DNA of 64,000 nt from Mangrovimicrobium sp033283385 (GCA_033283385.1 JAWMQQ010000004.1:186001-250000), one strand, 5' to 3'; counted from the stretch's first letter, positions 1 to 8,939 are shown. Notes: generated from the sequence alone by a model not told the origin. Translations and numbers: made by a program.

Positions 1-109
1 CAACCCGATGGTGCTGATGATGGCCAATGCAGCGATCAATGGTCCCGCCGCAGCGGCGTCGTATGTCGAAAAGATCAACACACCCACTGCGGCGCCGGCC
101 TCCCGATGA
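1..109 (+). CDS. LigA-type extradiol dioxygenase small subunit (3' end only)
   Basis: The window opens inside a gene; the frame from base 2 encodes about 35 residues and stops at TGA 107-109. The visible piece starts NPMVLMMANAAINGP. This closely matches residues 58-72 of the LigA-like domain encoded at 4423 (NPMVLMMAYAAVNGP), so it is the C-terminus of a LigA-family small subunit. LigA proteins pair with LigB subunits in class III extradiol ring-cleavage enzymes, and a LigB gene follows 72 bp downstream, so the two probably form one enzyme. The tail is Ala/Pro-rich and probably disordered. Identity rests on the short match and the neighbour. Confidence 0.72.
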   Translation, partial: NPMVLMMANAAINGPAAAASYVEKINTPTAAPASR

Positions 110-181
110 TCGCAGGGTGTTCGAATATTGCCAGCCCGGCACCTGCTTCCGGGCCGCAGCACGATAAACGAGGAGCCTGTC

Positions 182-1012
182 ATGGCTGAATTAGTTGGCG
201 GTTTTCTGATGCCGCACAATCCCATGCTCACGCTGGCACCGAATGCGCCGAGTCCGTCCGTGATCAAGACCATGGACGAAGCGTTCGGAACCATCGTGAA
301 CCGGGTCAGGGAACTGGAGGCGGACACGGTCATCGTCATTGGCGACGACCACTACACCAATTTCGGTCCCCACTGCTTCCCCGCCTACCTGATCGCCATC
401 GGCGATGTCGAGGGTCCGGTCGAGCCGTTTCTCAACATCGAGCGGGCGCCGATCGAGAACAACCAGGCGCTCGCCAACCACATCCTGCAGACCGGCTATG
501 CCGAGGGTATCGACTGGTCTTACGCCAAGTCGATCGCCGTCGATCACTCTGTCGCCATTCCCCATCACCTGGCAGTGAAAAGCATCCCCGGTTTGAAAAC
601 CATCCCGGTCTACCTGAACTCGGGTATCGAACCGCTGCTGCCGAACCGCCGCGCCTACCAGATCGGCGAGAGCATTCGCCGGGCGGTGGAGTCCTGGTCC
701 GGCAACGAGCGGGTTGTCATCTACGGGACCGGCGGCATCAGCCACTGGGTCGGCAGCATTGGCATGGGGCGGGTCAACGAGGAATTCGACCGGCACATCC
801 TGGGGCTGTTCGAGCGCGGCGATACCGAGGGATTTATCGGCCTCTCCGACGAGACGGTACTGGAAGAGGGCGGCAACGGCTGCCTCGAGGTCAAGAACTG
901 GATTTGTGCAATGGGTGCGTTCCCCGGAGCGACGGTCGAAGTCATTGCCTACGAAGCCGTGCCGGAGTGGATCACGGGCATGGGTTTCGCCGAAGTGAAA
1001 CTGGCAGCCTGA
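182..1012 (+). CDS. Class III extradiol dioxygenase, LigB-type catalytic subunit
   Basis: A 276-residue protein of the LigB family, which cleaves catecholic rings next to the diol using non-haem Fe(II). The expected metal ligands are in place: His12 (MPHNP), His57 (GDDHYTNFG) and Glu236 (NGCLEVKNW). A His188 in GTGGISHW fits the catalytic base of LigB. I chose ATG 182 because an AGGAG-type ribosome site lies just upstream; an in-frame ATG at 128 would add 18 poorly conserved residues. It follows the LigA tail and precedes the isomerase gene, as expected for a ring-cleavage and isomerisation pair. The exact substrate is unknown, but a 1,2-dihydroxynaphthalene-like diol would suit the neighbours. 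Confidence 0.88.
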   Translation: MAELVGGFLMPHNPMLTLAPNAPSPSVIKTMDEAFGTIVNRVRELEADTVIVIGDDHYTNFGPHCFPAYLIAIGDVEGPVEPFLNIERAPIENNQALANHILQTGYAEGIDWSYAKSIAVDHSVAIPHHLAVKSIPGLKTIPVYLNSGIEPLLPNRRAYQIGESIRRAVESWSGNERVVIYGTGGISHWVGSIGMGRVNEEFDRHILGLFERGDTEGFIGLSDETVLEEGGNGCLEVKNWICAMGAFPGATVEVIAYEAVPEWITGMGFAEVKLAA

Positions 1013-1028
1013 ACAGAGGGAACTTGCG

Positions 1029-1628
1029 ATGAGCACTATCGATTTTTATTTCGACTTCATGAGCCCCTACGCCTACCTGTCACACGCCCGCCTGCCGGCG
1101 CTGGCACAGCAGTACGGCTACGGCGTCAACTACCGGCCGATCGACCTGAAGGCGGCGAAACTGGCCGCCGGCAATACCGGTCCGGCGACGGCGCAAATGC
1201 CTGCCAAGTTGCGTTACGCAGTGGCGGACCTCACTCGCTGGGCGCAGCGTTACGGCATCTCGTTCGCCTTCGCCCCGGCGCCCCCGGTGACGGAGCGGGC
1301 CAATATCGGCACGTTTTTCGCCCTGGACCGGGGGGTCGGGCAGGCGTATGTCAGCGCGCTTTGGGGCGCGACTTTCGGTGTCGGCGGCGAATTCAACAGC
1401 GACGAGGTATTGGGCGCCGTGGCTCGGCAGATGGGCTGGTCGCCGCAGGAATTCCTGGAATTTGTGGGTTCCGAAGCGGGCCGGCAGCGTTACGAAGAGA
1501 ACAACAGGGAAGCGCAGGAGCGCGGCGTCTTCGGCGTGCCGACGATGATGGTGGGCGACGAAATGTGGTGGGGGAACGATCGACTGGACATGCTCGAGGA
1601 ATTCCTGGCCGCGAATCCGGCGAGTTAG
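1029..1628 (+). CDS. 2-hydroxychromene-2-carboxylate isomerase (DsbA/kappa-GST fold)
   Basis: A 199-residue protein starting MSTIDFYFDFMSPYAYLS, the typical N-terminus of the NahD family. These glutathione-dependent isomerases convert 2-hydroxychromene-2-carboxylate, the ring-cleavage product of dihydroxynaphthalene, to the open-chain benzylidenepyruvate. The FGVPTMMVGDEMWWGNDRL block near the C-terminus is the usual thioredoxin-fold cis-Pro region followed by the family end motif. It starts 16 bp after the ring-cleavage gene and has a GAGGGA ribosome site, so the two are co-transcribed. Its presence is the best hint that the island handles bicyclic aromatics and not simple benzoates. Confidence 0.87.
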   Translation: MSTIDFYFDFMSPYAYLSHARLPALAQQYGYGVNYRPIDLKAAKLAAGNTGPATAQMPAKLRYAVADLTRWAQRYGISFAFAPAPPVTERANIGTFFALDRGVGQAYVSALWGATFGVGGEFNSDEVLGAVARQMGWSPQEFLEFVGSEAGRQRYEENNREAQERGVFGVPTMMVGDEMWWGNDRLDMLEEFLAANPAS

Positions 1629-1685
1629 CGCAAGGTCATGCCGCGCCGCTGGGCGCACTGTGAAGAGAGTAACTGGAGAGGGCAG

Positions 1686-3026
1686 ATGCTGAATATCGAG
1701 GCACTCGTAGACAAGGCGAACGGTACACAGAGCCGGCGAATCTTCTGGGAGCGGGACATCTACGAGCAGGAGCTCGAGCGGATTTTCGCCCGCTGCTGGC
1801 TGTTCCTGACCCACGAAACCCAGATCCCGAAGTATGGCGATTTCTTCGTCACCAAAATGGGCGAGGACGAAGTCGTCGTGGCGCGGCAAAAGGACGGGAC
1901 GATAAAGGCCTTCCTGAACCAGTGCCGCCATCGCGGCATGAAGCTGTGCATGGCGGAGGCAGGCAATGCCCGCGCCTTCTCCTGCGCCTACCACGGCTGG
2001 GCGTTCGGTATCGATGGCGACCTCAAGAGTGTGCCCTGCGAAGAGCAAGTCTACGGTCCCTACTTCGACAAGTCCCGCTGGGGGCTGCGCGAGGTCGCCC
2101 AGGTGGAGAGCTACAAGGGCTTCATCTTCGGCTGCATGGATGCCAATGCGCCGCCGCTCGCAGAATACCTGGGCGACGCGGCCTGGTACATGGATATCTG
2201 GGCCGGCGTACCCGGGGGCATCGAGTTTCTCGGCCCGCCGAGCCGCTCCATCATCAAGTCCAACTGGAAGTCGCCGCCGGAAAACTTTATCGGCGACGTC
2301 TATCACGTCGCCTGGACCCACGCCAGCGCCCTGAAGGCGATGGTCGGCGAGGCCCCCCCGCAGTCCAGCTTTGCCGGCGAAGATGCCGGTTTCCAGGTCA
2401 CGACCCGTTACGGTCACGGGTTGGGGCTGAACTGGGGGCCCGGGCCGATCCTGATGTCACCGAGCTGCCCCGACCTGTTCGAATGGATGGAGCGTCGCGC
2501 TGCGGAGATGGTGCCCATCGTCGGCGAAAAAGCCGCGTCGCTATTCCCCCGGCACTGGGACGCCACCCTGTTCCCGAACTGTTCCTACCTGATCGGCACC
2601 TACGTTTTCAAGGCGTGGCACCCGGTCGGCCCGGACCAGGTCGAGATCATGACCTGGGCCTTCGCGGAAAAAGACATGCCCTATGAACTCAAGCAGCGGA
2701 TCAAGGTGGCCGCCCACCGCGTGTTCGGGCCCGCGGGCATCCTGGAGAGCGATGACATCGACAACCTGGAATACATCAACCTTCCCAACCGCGGATACGT
2801 CACGCGCAAGGGCGAACTCAACTGCCAGATGGGCATGGGTACCGAGCGCGAGGATGCGGACTTCCCTGGCGTGCTTGCGCACCACCTCAGCGAGCACGGA
2901 CAGCGCGGCTTCTACCGCGCCTGGTCGGATTGCATGAGCTCCGCCAGCTGGGGCGAACTCGAGGCGAAGTCCGCGAACTGGAAGCAGGACCTGCTGCGGA
3001 ACAAGCGCGCGCAGGGCGCTGAATAG
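1686..3026 (+). CDS. Ring-hydroxylating dioxygenase alpha subunit (naphthalene dioxygenase-like)
   Basis: A 446-residue Rieske oxygenase large subunit, close in length to NahAc (about 449). The Rieske [2Fe-2S] ligands are Cys80/His82 (CRHRG) and Cys100/His103 (CAYHGW). The mononuclear iron site is GDVYHVAWTH with Asp204, His207 and His212, plus an Asp in ESDDIDN near residue 356. These map one residue off the naphthalene dioxygenase positions. ATG 1686 follows a GGAGAGGG ribosome site; an in-frame ATG at 1638 lacks one. The beta subunit follows after 22 bp. It should add O2 across an aromatic ring to give a cis-dihydrodiol. Substrate not determinable from sequence. Confidence 0.9.
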   Translation: MLNIEALVDKANGTQSRRIFWERDIYEQELERIFARCWLFLTHETQIPKYGDFFVTKMGEDEVVVARQKDGTIKAFLNQCRHRGMKLCMAEAGNARAFSCAYHGWAFGIDGDLKSVPCEEQVYGPYFDKSRWGLREVAQVESYKGFIFGCMDANAPPLAEYLGDAAWYMDIWAGVPGGIEFLGPPSRSIIKSNWKSPPENFIGDVYHVAWTHASALKAMVGEAPPQSSFAGEDAGFQVTTRYGHGLGLNWGPGPILMSPSCPDLFEWMERRAAEMVPIVGEKAASLFPRHWDATLFPNCSYLIGTYVFKAWHPVGPDQVEIMTWAFAEKDMPYELKQRIKVAAHRVFGPAGILESDDIDNLEYINLPNRGYVTRKGELNCQMGMGTEREDADFPGVLAHHLSEHGQRGFYRAWSDCMSSASWGELEAKSANWKQDLLRNKRAQGAE

Positions 3027-3048
3027 GGACGAACACGGGGAATTTGAC

Positions 3049-3573
3049 ATGATAGATCGCGACCCTGTCTCCATGGAACTGCAGTTCGAGATCGAACAGT
3101 TCCTCAAGCGGGAGGCGCGCATGCTCGACAACGAGAAGATGCGCGACTGGCTGACCACGATGGTGGACCCCGAGATCCGCTACCGCCTGGTGATGCGCGA
3201 CGAGCGCTTCCGCAAGGACAAGAGCCCGGAAGAAGAGCGCGAGGTGATGCCCTTCGACGACGACTACAACATTCTCGACCTGCGCATCCGCCAGTTCGAG
3301 ACCGGCCTGCAGACCATGCTCGACCCGGCGCAGCGGATGTTCCGGGTGATTTCAAACGTGGAGGCCTTTCACAACGACGCCCAGGACGAGTTCACTGTGT
3401 TGTCCTACGGCGTGGTTTCCCGCTTCCGCCGGCAGTATGAAAACGAGCGCTCGGTCTTCGGCCGCACAGACGTCCTGCGGCGCGACCAGGAAGGCGGGCT
3501 GCGGCTGCTGTCGCGGCAGATCGAGTTGGGCGAGCGCGTCGTCAGGAGCAAGAACCTCCTGTTTTTTCTCTAG
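3049..3573 (+). CDS. Ring-hydroxylating dioxygenase beta subunit
   Basis: A 174-residue protein of the small-subunit family (cone-shaped NTF2/scytalone-dehydratase fold) that builds the alpha3-beta3 hexamer of aromatic dioxygenases. It begins with acidic helices (IEQFLKREARMLDNEKMRDW) and ends with a typical R-x-N-L-x-F-F-L tail. It lies directly after the naphthalene-dioxygenase-like alpha gene and must be its partner. The subunit is structural and does not carry the iron centres. It ends just before the GntR regulator gene. Confidence 0.88.
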   Translation: MIDRDPVSMELQFEIEQFLKREARMLDNEKMRDWLTTMVDPEIRYRLVMRDERFRKDKSPEEEREVMPFDDDYNILDLRIRQFETGLQTMLDPAQRMFRVISNVEAFHNDAQDEFTVLSYGVVSRFRRQYENERSVFGRTDVLRRDQEGGLRLLSRQIELGERVVRSKNLLFFL

Positions 3574-3597
3574 TGGTTTATACGGGTTGATGAGTCG

Positions 3598-4365
3598 ATG
3601 AAGGACAAGAAAACCAACGGTTCGGTGATCCCCGATGGCGGTAAAACCGGCACCCTGGTCGAAATGGCACACGCGGCGCTGAAGCGGGACATTATCCGCG
3701 GGATGCATCGCCCGGGGGAAAAGCTTCGCGTCGAACACCTGAAGGACCAGTACGGCGTCAGCAGCGGCACACTGCGCGAGGCACTGACCATGCTGATCGC
3801 CGACCAGCTGGTCATCGCCGAGGGCAAACGCGGTTTCAAGGTGGCGCTCGCCTCAGCGGAGGACCTGAAGGACCTTTGCGGCATCAGGATACTGCTCGAG
3901 AAGGAGGCCATCCGCCAGTCCATCGCCCACGGCGATGCGGAGTGGGAGGCCGGGGTGGTCTCCTCGTTTCACATTCTCAAGCGGGCGACGAAAATCTTCA
4001 GTGAGGATATCAACGACGAAGAAAACCTGCGGGAATGGGAGAGCCGGCACCGCGCCTTTCATCTTGCGCTGATCGCCGCATGTCCGTCCCGCTGGATGGG
4101 TTCTTTCCTGACGCTGACGTACCAGCAATACGAGCGCTACCGCCACATGTTTCTCGCCGTGGCCGAGGAGTTCTATAAAGACCGTGACGCGGATGCCGAG
4201 CACGCAGCGATTGTCGATGCAGTGCTGGCCAGGGACGCCGACGGGGCAGCAGCCCTGGTCGAGGAACATCTCACCCGGTCGATAGACGAGTGGGTGGGAT
4301 ACTTCGAGAAAGTGGGTGCCTTTGGCGCCAGCGAAGCGGCGGGCAACGGCCGCGAGGCGGGGTAG
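3598..4365 (+). CDS. GntR-family transcriptional regulator, FadR/FCD subfamily
   Basis: A 255-residue regulator. Residues about 22-85 form the winged helix (VEMAHAALKRDIIRG, then VSSGTLREALTML), and the remainder is an all-helical FCD ligand domain. RHRAFHLAL and a later His in EEHLTRS are the usual metal/acid-binding positions of FCD regulators. It is embedded in the catabolic operon, 24 bp after the beta subunit gene and 57 bp before the LigA-SDR fusion. It is therefore the natural local regulator, presumably answering to a carboxylate intermediate. No clear operator was recognised near it. Confidence 0.85.
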   Translation: MKDKKTNGSVIPDGGKTGTLVEMAHAALKRDIIRGMHRPGEKLRVEHLKDQYGVSSGTLREALTMLIADQLVIAEGKRGFKVALASAEDLKDLCGIRILLEKEAIRQSIAHGDAEWEAGVVSSFHILKRATKIFSEDINDEENLREWESRHRAFHLALIAACPSRWMGSFLTLTYQQYERYRHMFLAVAEEFYKDRDADAEHAAIVDAVLARDADGAAALVEEHLTRSIDEWVGYFEKVGAFGASEAAGNGREAG

Positions 4366-4422
4366 GGTGGCAGTGATACCCGGCACGAACAATCACCCGG
4401 AGCGGCCCGGCGGGAGCCTTGC

Positions 4423-5499
4423 ATGAGCGTCTTCGCCATTGAAAAAGCCCTGTGGCAGGCCAGCCGGGACCCCGAGGATGCCCAGCGCCTGCTGGCGGAC
4501 GCGCACGCCTACCTGGGTGAGTTCAGCATCGACGAGGAAGAGCGCTGGCTGGTCGCGGACTGGGACCTGCGCGCGCTGGTGGACCGCGGCGTCAATCCCA
4601 TGGTGCTGATGATGGCATACGCCGCGGTCAACGGCCCGGCCGCCTCGCCCGGCTACCCGAAACGCCTGCACCAGGAAGACGCCTTTTTCCCCGGCCGGTT
4701 TGCCGGGAAAGTCGCGGTGGTGACCGGCGCGGCCCAGGGCATCGGCTTCGAGGTCGCCAGGCGGCTGGGCAGGGAAGGCGCGTCGGTCGTGCTTGCCGAC
4801 GTCGCCGAGGGGCCCACCGCGGAAGCCCTGCGCAGCCTGGAACGCGCCGGCATAACGGCGGTGGGCGCGGTCGGGGACCTCACCTCACTGCAGGGCGCAC
4901 AGGCGGCGATGGCGCGGGCGCAGGAGGCTTTCGGCCGGCTGGACATCCTCGTCAACAACGTCGGCGGGGCGATCTGGATGAAGCCCTTCTGGTATTTCTC
5001 CGAGGAGGAAATGCGCACCGAGGTAGAGCGCAGCTTCTGGCCGACGCTGAACTGTTGCCAGGCCGCGGTGGAGCATCTGCGCGCCGCCGGCGGCGGCGTG
5101 ATCGTCAACGTCGGGTCCAATGCGGCCACCGACGGCGTCTACCGGATTCCCTATTCCGCCTGCAAGGGCGCGGTGATATCGCTTACCAAATCGCTGGCGG
5201 TCGAACTCGGCTGCCTCGACATCCGGGTGAATTGCGTGAGTCCCGGCGGCACCACGGCGCTCGGGCGCAAGACCCCGCGCGGCGATACCGAACTCGGCGA
5301 GCAGGAAACCGGGTGGATGCAACAGTTTATCAAGCTGGTGGGCAACGAGGAGTTGATCGCGGGGCACGCCAGCGCGCAGGAACAGGCGGCGGTGATCGCG
5401 TTCATGGCTTCGGACGAAGCCAGTCACATGACCGGCGAAATAGTGGAGACGGGAAGGCGCGGCCAGCGCATGGCGCAGGTACTGGGGTTCGTGCCCTAG
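4423..5499 (+). CDS. LigA-domain / short-chain dehydrogenase fusion protein
   Basis: A 358-residue two-domain protein in one uninterrupted frame. Residues 1-75 match the LigA small-subunit family (SVFAIEKALWQASRDP, later VNPMVLMMAYAAVNGP). Residues about 92-358 are a complete classical SDR: TGAAQGIG cofactor loop, NNVGG in place of NNAG, catalytic Ser in VNVGSNAA, and Tyr/Lys in YSACKGA. The SDR half resembles BenD-like cis-diol dehydrogenases, which rearomatise dihydrodiols to catechols. Next to two dioxygenase pairs and a LigB gene it could link dihydrodiol oxidation to ring cleavage. The fusion is unusual because a stand-alone LigA already precedes ligB. Domain calls are firm; the coupling role is inference. 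Confidence 0.85.
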   Translation: MSVFAIEKALWQASRDPEDAQRLLADAHAYLGEFSIDEEERWLVADWDLRALVDRGVNPMVLMMAYAAVNGPAASPGYPKRLHQEDAFFPGRFAGKVAVVTGAAQGIGFEVARRLGREGASVVLADVAEGPTAEALRSLERAGITAVGAVGDLTSLQGAQAAMARAQEAFGRLDILVNNVGGAIWMKPFWYFSEEEMRTEVERSFWPTLNCCQAAVEHLRAAGGGVIVNVGSNAATDGVYRIPYSACKGAVISLTKSLAVELGCLDIRVNCVSPGGTTALGRKTPRGDTELGEQETGWMQQFIKLVGNEELIAGHASAQEQAAVIAFMASDEASHMTGEIVETGRRGQRMAQVLGFVP

Positions 5500-5554
5500 C
5501 GCCCGGAACCGTCGCGACGAATTCAATCGGGTCGATGACCTTCAGGAGGTTGAG

Positions 5555-6751
5555 ATGAATATGCAAGCCAATATAAGACCGGACCTCGTCTGGCCCACGG
5601 ACATCAACGATGTGCCGAAAGAGGTGTTTACCAGGGAGGATATTTTCGAGCAGGAGCTCAAGGAGATTTTCTACGGGCCCTACTGGCACCCGGTCGCCCA
5701 CGTGGCGGAGATCCCCAACCCCGGTGATTTCAAGACATTCGACCTCGGCCGTGTGCCCCTGCTCATCGCGCACGGCGACGACGGCGAGATCCGCGTATTC
5801 CTGAACATCTGCGCCCACCGCGGCACCCAGGTGGAAACCCAGCCCTGCGGCAATCGCAAGGGCTTCGAGTGCCCCTACCATCGCTGGTCGTTCGCCAACG
5901 ACGGGCGCCTGATGAACTGCCCCGGCTCCGAGGATTTCTCGCCCAAGTTCAGCAAGGAGACCTACGGCCTGAAGGAGGTCAAGGTGGAACAGCTGCACGG
6001 CCTGATAATGGTGTCCCTCGCCGACAACCCGCCGGAGTTCGAGAGCTACATCGGGCGGGCCGGGGAGGTGGTCGGCAAGCAACTCGGGCACGAGGGCGGC
6101 CTGAAACTCATGGGCTACCAGAAAGTGCAGTACGCGGTGAACTGGAAAGCCTACGTCGACAACGACGGCTACCACGCCCCGCTGCTGCACACAGGCTTCC
6201 GCTTGCTGGGCTGGCAGAGCGGCGGCGGCGAGACCTTCATCACCGACAACCGGCTGCACGGCGGCGCCATCTCGCAGCTCAAGCCGGGCAAGTCCATGGG
6301 CATTATCAAGGACCCTTCGCTGATCGAGTTCAAGGACGCGGAATGGAACGCGGGCTCCTACGTGGTGGGCCTGTGGCCCTTCGTGATCATGGTCAAGCAC
6401 CTGGACGTGATCAGCGTGCGCTTCGCCATCGCCCGCTCCCCGGACTGCACGGAGATTCACTACGCCTACTTCGCCAAGAATACCGACGACGAGGAAATGG
6501 CCACGCACAGGGTGCGCCAGGCTTCGAACCTGCTCGGCCCCTGCGGCATGATCAGCATGGAAGACGCGGCGATATTCCAGCGGGTGCAGGTCGGCAGTTA
6601 CTCGCCCGGCGTGGTGACGTTCCAGAAGGGCGTCAACGACCTGCGCTCTTTCGAGAACTTCGAATACAAGCAGAACGACGAAACGGTGAATATCGGCCGC
6701 TGGGAGTACTACCGGCAAATCATGGGCTTCAAGAAAGAGGGGGAGGCGTGA
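5555..6751 (+). CDS. Ring-hydroxylating dioxygenase alpha subunit (second pair)
   Basis: A 398-residue Rieske oxygenase, shorter than the first alpha subunit and of the benzoate/anthranilate type in layout. Rieske ligands are Cys86/His88 (CAHRG) and Cys106/His109 (CPYHRW). Arg replaces the usual Gly after the second His. The mononuclear iron motif is VDNDGYHAPLLH with His207 and His212. A strong AGGAGG ribosome site precedes ATG 5555. The next gene overlaps its stop as TGATG. Together they form a second aromatic dioxygenase in the same operon, presumably acting on a later or alternative ring acid. Confidence 0.88.
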   Translation: MNMQANIRPDLVWPTDINDVPKEVFTREDIFEQELKEIFYGPYWHPVAHVAEIPNPGDFKTFDLGRVPLLIAHGDDGEIRVFLNICAHRGTQVETQPCGNRKGFECPYHRWSFANDGRLMNCPGSEDFSPKFSKETYGLKEVKVEQLHGLIMVSLADNPPEFESYIGRAGEVVGKQLGHEGGLKLMGYQKVQYAVNWKAYVDNDGYHAPLLHTGFRLLGWQSGGGETFITDNRLHGGAISQLKPGKSMGIIKDPSLIEFKDAEWNAGSYVVGLWPFVIMVKHLDVISVRFAIARSPDCTEIHYAYFAKNTDDEEMATHRVRQASNLLGPCGMISMEDAAIFQRVQVGSYSPGVVTFQKGVNDLRSFENFEYKQNDETVNIGRWEYYRQIMGFKKEGEA

Positions 6752-7242
6752 TGAACGCTATTACGCAGGATGTGCTGGCCGGCATGGACGAGCTGCAGAA
6801 CCGCTATATCGCCGCCCTGGATGGCAAGGACATGAAGGCCTGGGCCGCGACATTCGCCGGCCGCGACGAGGCCACCTACATCTGCAGGTCGGCGGAGAAC
6901 GAGGCGCATGGATGGCCCATCGCGCTGATGCTGGACGATTGCCGGGCGCGGATCCTGGACCGCATCACTTTCGTGACGCAGGTGTGGAAAGGCACGTTCC
7001 AGGATTACCGCACGCGGCATTTTACCCAGCGGCTCTCCTGCGAACAGGAGTCCGATGACACCTTCCGGGTGAGGACCAACTTTTCCATCGAATACACCCA
7101 CGACCCGCACGAGTCGAAAACGCTGGCGACCGGGGTGTACGAGGATGTCGTGGTCATCGAAGACGGCGAGCCGCGCTTTTTGTCCAAGCGCGCGATCTAT
7201 GACACCACTGTTCTTCCGCAGTACATCGTCTACCCGTTCTGA
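6751..7242 (+). CDS. Ring-hydroxylating dioxygenase beta subunit (second pair)
   Basis: A 163-residue small subunit translated from ATG 6751, which overlaps the alpha-subunit stop by one base (TGATG). This implies translational coupling and 1:1 supply. The sequence has the NTF2-like pattern of BenB/AntB proteins (LQNRYIAALDGKDMKAW near the start, KRAIYDTTVLPQ near the end). An in-frame upward extension would run inside the alpha gene and is rejected. It carries no redox motif, as expected for a structural subunit. Confidence 0.87.
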   Translation: MNAITQDVLAGMDELQNRYIAALDGKDMKAWAATFAGRDEATYICRSAENEAHGWPIALMLDDCRARILDRITFVTQVWKGTFQDYRTRHFTQRLSCEQESDDTFRVRTNFSIEYTHDPHESKTLATGVYEDVVVIEDGEPRFLSKRAIYDTTVLPQYIVYPF

Positions 7243-7271
7243 GCGGCCGACGCAGGATTCCGGGAGGCAGC

Positions 7272-8873
7272 TTGGAACATTTTGACTATATCGTCGTCGG
7301 TGCCGGTTCCGCCGGGTGCGTACTCGCCAACCGCCTGTCGGAATCCGGGCGATTTCGCGTGCTGCTGGTGGAGGCGGGGCCCAAGGACGGTTCGCCGCTG
7401 ATCGGCATGCCCAAGGGGTTTGGCGCACTGCTGCAGAACACCACCCACGTCCGGCATTTCACTACCGAGCCGCCCGCGGACGGTTCGCTGCGCCGGGAGG
7501 ACTGGCCGCGGGGCATGACCCTTGGTGGCTCCAGTTCCGTGAACGGCGCCCTCTACGTGCGCGGGCAACCGCAGGATTACGACGACTGGGAAGCGTCCGG
7601 CGCCGAGGGTTGGGGCTGGAAGAACATCGGCGAATGCTTCCGGCGCATGGAAGACAACGCCCTCGGCGGTGAAGACGGCCGGGGCGTCGGCGGGCCGCTG
7701 CACGTGTCGCCGCACCCCGAGCCGAACCCGCTCAGCGAAGCGATGATCGCCGCGGGCGTCTCCCTGGGCCTGGAGCACAAGAAGGACGTCAACGGCGAGG
7801 ACCAGGAGGGTATCGCCTACACCACGCGCACCATCCGGGACGGCGTGCGGGTCAGCGCCTCGAGTGCTTTCCTGCATCCCGCCAGAGGGCGCTCGAACCT
7901 GGTGGTTCGCACCGGGTGTTTTGTCGAGAAGGTCCTGCTGGAGGGAACGCGCGCGGTCGGTATCGCCTGCAGGGAGGGAGGGAAACCGACCGAGTATCGC
8001 GCCGCAAAGGAAGTCATCCTGTCGGCCGGCACCATCCAGTCTCCCCAACTGTTGCAGCTGTCCGGCATCGGGCCGCAGGAGCACCTGCGCTCGCTCGGCA
8101 TCGAGGTGGTGCAGGACAGTCCGGGTGTCGGCCAGAACCTGCGCGAGCACTGGATGGCGATTGCCCAGTACAAGCTCAAGCAACCGCTCAGCCAGAACCG
8201 GGAGTTTTCCGGGCTGCGGCTGGTGCTGCACGCGCTGAAGTACTTCCTGTCCAGGAAGGGCCTGATGTCGACCAGCACGCACGAGGTGTGGGCGTTCGTC
8301 AGGACGCGGCCGGAACTGTCCCGGCCGGACGCCGAGATCGTGTTCGCGCCGATCTCCCTGGTGCAGGGCGGCGAGGAGGCGAAATTCGCCTTCGAGCCGT
8401 GGCACGGCATCCAGATACACGGCTTCCAGCTGCGGCCCGAAAGCCGGGGCAGCGTGATGATTCGCTCCGCCGATCCAGCCGAACAACCGGTCATCCGGGC
8501 CGGCTACTTCGCCACGGAAGAGGACCGCCGCTGCGCCATCGATACGCTGAAATACATTCGCACCCTGGTGGCGCAACCGGCGCTGCGGGATTTCATCGAG
8601 CAGGAGACGCTGCCCGGCCCGCAGGTTCAGTCGGACGAGGATATCTTCGCCACCATCACGCGCACCGGCAGCTCGGTCTTCCACTGCGCCGGTACCTGCA
8701 AGATGGGGCAGGACGAGCTGGCGGTGGTCGATCCCCGGTTGCGGGTTCGCGGTATCCAGGGGCTGCGTGTCGCCGACGCTTCGGTGATGCCGTCGCTGGT
8801 GTCCGGCAACACCAATGCCGCGGCCATGGTCATCGGCTGGCGCGCGTCGGACCTGGTCCTCGGGGACGCGTGA
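7272..8873 (+). CDS. GMC-family FAD oxidoreductase (choline dehydrogenase-like)
   Basis: A 533-residue flavoprotein beginning at TTG 7272 after a GGGAGG ribosome site. The N-terminal FAD Rossmann motif VVGAGSAGCVLANRL starts at residue 8. The family signatures GGSSSVNGALYVRG and LSAGTIQSPQLLQLSGIG follow. The C-terminus has the catalytic His block (HCAGTCKMG) and SGNTNAAAMVIGW. GMC enzymes oxidise primary alcohols to aldehydes and often pass electrons to a quinone. An aldehyde dehydrogenase is encoded three genes downstream, so the pair may take a side-chain alcohol to the acid. Direct substrate evidence is absent. Confidence 0.88.
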   Translation: MEHFDYIVVGAGSAGCVLANRLSESGRFRVLLVEAGPKDGSPLIGMPKGFGALLQNTTHVRHFTTEPPADGSLRREDWPRGMTLGGSSSVNGALYVRGQPQDYDDWEASGAEGWGWKNIGECFRRMEDNALGGEDGRGVGGPLHVSPHPEPNPLSEAMIAAGVSLGLEHKKDVNGEDQEGIAYTTRTIRDGVRVSASSAFLHPARGRSNLVVRTGCFVEKVLLEGTRAVGIACREGGKPTEYRAAKEVILSAGTIQSPQLLQLSGIGPQEHLRSLGIEVVQDSPGVGQNLREHWMAIAQYKLKQPLSQNREFSGLRLVLHALKYFLSRKGLMSTSTHEVWAFVRTRPELSRPDAEIVFAPISLVQGGEEAKFAFEPWHGIQIHGFQLRPESRGSVMIRSADPAEQPVIRAGYFATEEDRRCAIDTLKYIRTLVAQPALRDFIEQETLPGPQVQSDEDIFATITRTGSSVFHCAGTCKMGQDELAVVDPRLRVRGIQGLRVADASVMPSLVSGNTNAAAMVIGWRASDLVLGDA

Positions 8874-8939
8874 GATGAAAACGAACGAGACACTACCGAG
8901 CGGGTGATTTTTATGAATATGCAAGCGAAAGGTACACCA

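Noticed and set aside
4173..4671. Two overlapping minus-strand frames around the GntR and fusion gene junction
   Set aside because: They are antisense to well-supported genes and lack motifs.
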